Source: Actinomycetota bacterium
GTDB lineage: Bacteria > Actinomycetota > Acidimicrobiia > Acidimicrobiales > Poriferisodalaceae
Length of the DNA: 10,619 nucleotides
Direction: 5' to 3'
Assembly: GCA_013151655.1 (NCBI GenBank)
Contig: JAADHX010000310.1
Span: forward strand, 1-10,619
This document shows positions 7,092-10,619 of the stretch, in pieces (position 1 is the first letter of the stretch; each line of letters opens with the position of its first letter). The notes beneath the pieces were generated by a model. That model was not told the origin of the DNA. It searched no databases and worked only from the letters and a program-made list of their open reading frames with translations. A program made the position numbers and the translations under genes.

Positions 7092-8279
7092 ATGAATCTC
7101 AGTTTCGATCACGATCGTGTTGTCGAGTTCACTCAAGAACTCGTCCGCATCGAGAGTGTCAATCGGCCAGAAGATGGGCTGAGCGAGGCTCCCGTTGCCG
7201 ACGCTGTCGCGGCCGAGATGCGGTCGTTCGGGTGGGACCCTGTTCTAGAAGAGGTTGCGCCGGGGCGACCGAACGTCATCTGCATCGTCGACGGAGGGTT
7301 ACCTGGCCCGACACTCATGTTCGAGGGCCACTCCGACGTGGTCACGGCTGGCGACAAATCCCAGTGGACGCGCGATCCCTTTGGCGCCCAGATAGTCGAT
7401 GGTCGGCTTTACGGACGAGGCTCGGCCGACATGAAGTCTGGCGTCGCGGCGATGATCTATGCGACCAGAGCTGTGCAACTAGCCGGACCATTTCCTGGTC
7501 GCATTTTGATCGGGGTGTTGTGCGACGAAGAAGAAATGATGATCGGGGTTAAACACTTTGTTGCATCGGGCCACTGCGTTGGAATCGACGGCGCCATATC
7601 GGCCGAACCTGAGGCTGGCGAGATCTGCGCTGTCTCCAAAGGCGCCATCCGGCTGCGAGTCGACGCTCACGGCAAAATGGCCCACGGCGCGATGCCCCAC
7701 AAGGGCGCCAACCCGGTGAACGCGCTGGGTCTAGCCACTGCGGCCCTTGCCGAATTGCAGCAGCGGCTCCAGACCGAACTCGGGTCATATGAACACCTTG
7801 GCCACACCTTTGTGACGCCTACGTTCTTGAGTGGTGGTTCTATCGAGCAGTTGAACGTGATTCCAGCCAATGCCGTTTTGGGAGTCGACATTCGCACGAC
7901 GCCTAACGTTCAGCACGATGCGTTACTGCTCGACGTTCGCGCTTTGTTGGCCGACATTGCGGCCTCGACCGGCGTGGACTTAGAGCTCACCGTCATCGAC
8001 GATCGACCGCCGGCCAACACCCCGCAAAGCTCGAAAGTGGCCCAGGCCCTCGTCGTAGGGCACGAGACCGTTACCGGCGAGCCAGCAGTGTTTGGCGGGG
8101 TTCCCGGCACCACCGACGGCACCATCCTATGGCGAGACGGCGGGATCGATAGCGTTGTTTATGGCCCTGGCGGCAAGTGGATCGCCCACCAGGTCGACGA
8201 GTACGTTGAAGTAGCCGAGATCATTCAAGCCACCGAAGTGTTTGCCCACGCGGCTGTGGCATTCCTGACCAACGACTAG
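7092..8279 (+). CDS. M20-family zinc peptidase/deacylase (ArgE/DapE-like)
   Basis: Cytoplasmic di-zinc hydrolase of 395 residues, the usual length. Visible metal and catalytic residues: H80 and D82 in GHSDVV, bridging D113 in GSADMKSG, general base E147 in CDEEE, E172 in SAEPE, and the C-terminal ligand H366 in KWIAHQVDEY. The dimerisation (lid) domain begins near 183 and carries H198 in AHGAMPHKGANP, which in the family contributes to the partner active site. Family members cleave dipeptides or N-acyl groups (succinyl-diaminopimelate, acetyl-ornithine, carboxypeptidase G2-type). Placed 20 bases after the peptide-binding lipoprotein with GGAG (7081-7084) 7 bases before the ATG, it most likely hydrolyses the imported substrate. 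A biosynthetic DapE or ArgE role is less likely given this location. No metal ligand is missing. The stop lies one base from the stop of the opposing gene. Confidence 0.92.
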   Translation: MNLSFDHDRVVEFTQELVRIESVNRPEDGLSEAPVADAVAAEMRSFGWDPVLEEVAPGRPNVICIVDGGLPGPTLMFEGHSDVVTAGDKSQWTRDPFGAQIVDGRLYGRGSADMKSGVAAMIYATRAVQLAGPFPGRILIGVLCDEEEMMIGVKHFVASGHCVGIDGAISAEPEAGEICAVSKGAIRLRVDAHGKMAHGAMPHKGANPVNALGLATAALAELQQRLQTELGSYEHLGHTFVTPTFLSGGSIEQLNVIPANAVLGVDIRTTPNVQHDALLLDVRALLADIAASTGVDLELTVIDDRPPANTPQSSKVAQALVVGHETVTGEPAVFGGVPGTTDGTILWRDGGIDSVVYGPGGKWIAHQVDEYVEVAEIIQATEVFAHAAVAFLTND

Positions 8280-8280
8280 A

Positions 8281-9276
8281 TCAGGGCCCCGGTTGCAGGC
8301 CGCGCCGATCGACAGGCCACGCCGATCTTGCGGCTATCTCGGTGGCGCTGATGACCGCGCTATGGATCGCATTGGCCACCGCGGTTGCAGCCATGTCGGC
8401 AATCAGGTCGGCAGATGCCTCGGCGGTGCCAGTCGAGATCGCAAACATGGCATCGCCATCCATGTTGGTGTGAGCCGGAGAAACGGTGCGGGTTATGCCG
8501 CCGTGAGCCAGGTCGGCGACTCGACACGCTTCTGCTTTGGACAGTTTCGCGTTGGTGACTACAACTCCGATGACGGTGTTGGTGGTGGGACCATCGCTCA
8601 TCGCTCCCCATTCGGCCTCTCCGACCGGATCGCCGTTGGCGTCGAACATCTCAGAAGGCGAGGCTGCCGGATACCGCGGAAACTCAACCGGAGCACGGCA
8701 ACCAGCCAGCAGCTCGGAGTCGCGGTAGATGCTTCCGAAGGCATTCACAGCCATCAACGCGCCGACAGTGATGTCGCCCTCAGAACAGATGGCCCAACCC
8801 TGACCACCCTTAGACCCCCAGTCGCGTCCACCTTCCTTGCCGACGGTGCAGCCGGTACCGACGCCGACCGATCCCTCGGCCGGAGCTTCGTTGGTTGCGG
8901 CTTCGCATGCGTCCCACCCGTCTTGGGGGCCAATGCGGCGCTCTTCGGGGGAATGGACGTCCATTACAACCGCGGCGCCGACTATGGGAAATCGGCCGCC
9001 CGGAAGCGACAGGCCGATGTCGTTTGCCGCGCACCAGTCGGCCACACCGCCGGCGGCGCTAAGACCAAACAGCGACGATCCGCAAAGCGCGACGGCGTGG
9101 ATTGACGAACTCGGCGAGCCCGCAGACAGAACAGCCGCCTCGCGAGTTCCAGGTGCTCCACCACGGACAGCGAAACCGCCGACCGAACCGGCCGGAGCCA
9201 GAATGACCGTGCACCCGGTTGCGTTGTCCACGTCAGTAACGACGCCGACCCGCACGTTTTCGATGCCAAGCGCCAC
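8281..9276 (-). CDS. P1-family (DmpA/S58) self-processing aminopeptidase
   Basis: Ntn-like hydrolase of 331 residues that in this family cuts itself into alpha and beta chains. Seen here: VRGGAPGTRE (37-46), GSSLFGLSAAGGVADW (66-81), GTGCTVGK (140-147), and the processing site TTNTVIGVVVTNAKL (231-245), where cleavage before T234 would free the nucleophilic threonine as the beta-chain N-terminus. DGDAMFA (273-279) and the AIHSAV segment near 303-308 are further family marks. Studied members release N-terminal residues from D-amino acid amides/esters, small L-peptides or beta-peptides; the substrate here is unknown. No signal peptide is visible, so it is probably cytoplasmic. The GTG start is well supported by a perfect AGGAGG (plus-strand 9283-9288) with 6-base spacing. 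It is the second gene of an SDR-P1 unit and runs convergent to the M20 gene. Confidence 0.92.
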   Translation of the reverse strand: MALGIENVRVGVVTDVDNATGCTVILAPAGSVGGFAVRGGAPGTREAAVLSAGSPSSSIHAVALCGSSLFGLSAAGGVADWCAANDIGLSLPGGRFPIVGAAVVMDVHSPEERRIGPQDGWDACEAATNEAPAEGSVGVGTGCTVGKEGGRDWGSKGGQGWAICSEGDITVGALMAVNAFGSIYRDSELLAGCRAPVEFPRYPAASPSEMFDANGDPVGEAEWGAMSDGPTTNTVIGVVVTNAKLSKAEACRVADLAHGGITRTVSPAHTNMDGDAMFAISTGTAEASADLIADMAATAVANAIHSAVISATEIAARSAWPVDRRGLQPGP

Positions 9277-9282
9277 GCGACG

Positions 9283-9288
9283 CCTCCT
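9283..9288 (-). promoter_or_regulatory. Consensus ribosome binding site of the P1 aminopeptidase gene
   Basis: On the minus strand the sequence reads AGGAGG, 6 bases before the GTG start at 9276. It is the only full-consensus Shine-Dalgarno in the window and fixes the start of the P1 gene. It contrasts with the upstream SDR gene, which has no recognisable ribosome site, so the downstream gene is initiated independently even though both appear to share one transcript. Confidence 0.8.
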
Positions 9289-9300
9289 ATTTCTTGGTGG

Positions 9301-10092
9301 TTATAGAGGTGGAGTAAATCGACCGTCAACGGCCAGCCAACCGCCATCGACGAACAAGATCGTGCCAGTTACGAACGAGGCTGCATCAGAAGCGAGGTAG
9401 ACCACGGCGCCCGTTTGTTCCGATGGCATCGACCACCGGCCAAGGGCACCGATATCGGCATAGGCCTGGTACCACTCCGGGTCGGCCTTGATCTGTTCGG
9501 TCAACGGGGTCTCGACCACACCAGGGCCAACGGCGTTGACCCTTACGCCGTGGGGACCAAGCTCGGCGGCCAGCGTCTTGACCAGCGCCAGCGTTCCGGC
9601 TTTGGTGGCGGCGTAGACACCTTGGCCAGGTTCGACGACTTGGGACCTGACCGAACTCATCATGATGATTGAGCCCGTACCAGCCTCGGCCATCACCCGG
9701 CCAGCAGCCTTCATGGCGTTGAAGCTGCCACCCAAGTTGAGGTCGACGACGCGCGAGAACTCTTCTTCTGACATATCGAGAAGTCGTTTTCGCACGTTGA
9801 TCGAAGGGGTGCACAACATGATGTCGACGGCGCCGGCAGCCTCGACCAGAGCCTCCACAGAAGCAGCGTCGGTAATGTCGACATGGGCCCCCGAAGCCCT
9901 GCCACCCTCGTGCACGATCGCCGCAGCAACAGCTTCGGCGACGTCGCCGTTGAGGTCGGCACACACAACGTCGGCACCGTGAGCGGCCAGTGCGCGCGCC
10001 GATGCTTCCCCAATGCCAGATGCGGCACCGACCACTATGGCCTTCTTAGAAGTCAGATCGAATAGCTGTCGGTATTGATCGAGACTCGGCAT
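9301..10092 (-). CDS. SDR-family NAD(P)-dependent oxidoreductase
   Basis: Classical short-chain dehydrogenase/reductase, 263 residues, cytoplasmic. The nucleotide-binding motif is GAASGIG (22-28); D46 at the end of strand 2 (CADLN) favours NAD(H) over NADP(H). The catalytic tetrad is complete: N119 in VDLNLGGSF, S147 in MMSSV, Y160 and K164 in YAATK. NAVGPGVVETP (186-196) and the terminal GTILFVDGGW (243-252) are typical. One departure: the NNAG structural motif after strand 4 reads CTPS (94-97). Gluconate-5-dehydrogenase-like and 3-oxoacyl-reductase-like enzymes are the closest type by appearance; the substrate cannot be assigned. The ATG is preceded not by a ribosome site but by a -10 box at exactly -12 to -7, suggesting a leaderless mRNA. 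The P1 gene follows after 24 bases, probably in the same operon. Confidence 0.92.
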   Translation of the reverse strand: MPSLDQYRQLFDLTSKKAIVVGAASGIGEASARALAAHGADVVCADLNGDVAEAVAAAIVHEGGRASGAHVDITDAASVEALVEAAGAVDIMLCTPSINVRKRLLDMSEEEFSRVVDLNLGGSFNAMKAAGRVMAEAGTGSIIMMSSVRSQVVEPGQGVYAATKAGTLALVKTLAAELGPHGVRVNAVGPGVVETPLTEQIKADPEWYQAYADIGALGRWSMPSEQTGAVVYLASDAASFVTGTILFVDGGWLAVDGRFTPPL

Positions 10093-10136
10093 TGGTCAAC
10101 TATAGAGCGATTGAATCCCCCACCAATAGGACTCGG
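10093..10136 (-). promoter_or_regulatory. Predicted promoter of the SDR-P1 operon, leaderless type, in a 44-base divergent gap
   Basis: Reading the minus strand, TTGGTG (plus 10121-10126) is followed after 16 bases by TATAGT (plus 10099-10104), then six bases and the SDR ATG. This puts the -10 box at -12 to -7 of the start codon, so transcription would begin at or next to the A of ATG. Leaderless mRNAs of this geometry are common in actinobacteria. No Shine-Dalgarno is present, which agrees. The -10 core contains the self-complementary CTATAG (10100-10105), so the element may also serve, weakly, the divergent dehydratase gene. The -35 match is partial. Confidence 0.6.
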
Positions 10137-10619
10137 GTGACTGTGACGCCAAAGCTTGAACCAATCCCGATTACCGCCATCGAGGCGGCCCGATCCCGCA
10201 TCGCGCCGTGGGCTATCCGCACTCCGCTGGTTCGTCTGAACACCGACGACGCTCAAGCCGAGATCTACCTAAAGCTCGAGAACTTGCAACCCATCGGCTC
10301 GTTCAAGATCCGCGGCGCAGCAAATGCAATGGCCCTCGCCACTCCAGAGGATCTAGCCAACGGTGTCTACACCGCTAGCGCAGGCAACATGGCTCAGGGC
10401 GTCGGCTGGTTAGCTGAACAGCTCGGAATCGACTTCTCAGTTGTTGTTCCCGACCACGCTCCTCAGACCAAACTCGATGCCATCGAGCGACTTGGTGGAA
10501 CCACCATCAAGCTGCCGTTCGAGCAATGGTGGGAGGTCATCACGACGCACCATTACCCAGGTCTTAAAGGTTTGTTCATTCACCCCGTCAGCGACCCTGC
10601 TGTTATTGCCGGCAACGGA
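10137..10619 (+). CDS. Threonine/serine dehydratase-like PLP enzyme, N-terminal part (3' truncated by window)
   Basis: The frame stays open to the window edge, giving 161 residues of a fold-type II PLP enzyme. It shows RTPLVRL (28-34), YLKLENLQPIGSFKIRGA (44-61) with K57 as the lysine expected to bind PLP, the phosphate/substrate loop TASAGNMAQGVGW, VVPDHAPQTKLDAIERLGG, and FIHPVSDPAVIAGNG. The family removes water and ammonia from L-threonine or L-serine to give 2-oxoacids; some members are racemases or act on hydroxyaspartate. The usual SAGNHAQG has Met for His here, and an extra segment with WWEVITTHHYPGL precedes FIHP, so this may be a distinct subgroup rather than IlvA. GTG at 10137 is chosen because AGGA (10128-10131) lies 5 bases upstream; an alternative GTG is at 10143. 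It is divergent from the SDR gene across 44 bases. No regulatory C-terminal domain can be assessed. Confidence 0.88.
   Translation, partial: MTVTPKLEPIPITAIEAARSRIAPWAIRTPLVRLNTDDAQAEIYLKLENLQPIGSFKIRGAANAMALATPEDLANGVYTASAGNMAQGVGWLAEQLGIDFSVVVPDHAPQTKLDAIERLGGTTIKLPFEQWWEVITTHHYPGLKGLFIHPVSDPAVIAGNG

Noticed and set aside
8299..8327. Near-repeat GCCGCGCCGATC / GCCACGCCGATC
   Set aside because: Two imperfect 12-base copies inside the P1 coding sequence, explained by repeated codon use; no wider repeat array.
7092..10619. Possible ectoine/hydroxyectoine degradation cluster (M20 deacylase plus dehydratase resembling EutB)
   Set aside because: No DoeA-like hydrolase, cyclodeaminase-like or aminotransferase gene is present, and the adjacent transporter is of the peptide (Dpp) type rather than an ectoine uptake system; the two genes are also on separate units.

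Overview
The window looks like a gene-dense chromosomal segment of a high-GC actinobacterium, plausibly an aquatic Acidimicrobiia-type organism. The clues are a Rv1155-like F420/flavin-binding PPOX protein, frequent GTG starts, a leaderless-type promoter, and a solute-binding lipoprotein whose lipobox runs into an Asp/Ser/Thr/Pro-rich linker (AAACGDDGDD). The class-level assignment is inference. There are no RNA genes, mobile elements, CRISPR arrays or intergenic stretches over about 110 bases.

Layout, left to right. (1) 1-353 (+): the 3' end of a gamma-glutamyltransferase-like gene. (2) 448-8279 (+): eight co-directional genes. These are a PPOX-family flavin/F420 oxidoreductase, a class I SAM methyltransferase, a complete peptide-type ABC importer in the order permease, permease, ATPase, ATPase, lipoprotein (dppB-C-D-F-A), and an M20 zinc peptidase. 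The four membrane and ATPase genes are packed with 4-base overlaps or zero spacing. The binding-protein gene follows after 109 bases and has its own good ribosome site. (3) 10092-8281 (-): a two-gene unit with an SDR oxidoreductase followed after 24 bases by a P1/DmpA-family self-processing aminopeptidase, which meets the M20 gene tail to tail with one base between stops. (4) 10137-10619 (+): the 5' part of a threonine/serine dehydratase-like PLP enzyme, divergent from the SDR across 44 bases.

Taken together this reads as a peptide and amino-acid scavenging neighbourhood. A gamma-glutamyl hydrolase/transferase lies at the left edge. The lipoprotein and ABC importer capture and import short peptides or related amides, the M20 and P1 enzymes hydrolyse them inside the cell, and the dehydratase deaminates hydroxy-amino acids to 2-oxoacids. 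The SDR probably oxidises or reduces a related small alcohol or ketone. The P1 family (known for beta-aminoacyl and D-amino amide/ester cleavage) and the gamma-glutamyl enzyme hint that the substrates may be unusually linked peptides, but the sequence does not prove this.

No clearly new type of system is visible. The points most worth checking are the missing canonical start codon at the true N-terminus of the first permease, the leaderless promoter of the SDR unit placed back to back with the dehydratase start, the near-touching convergent stops, and motif departures in the SDR and the dehydratase.
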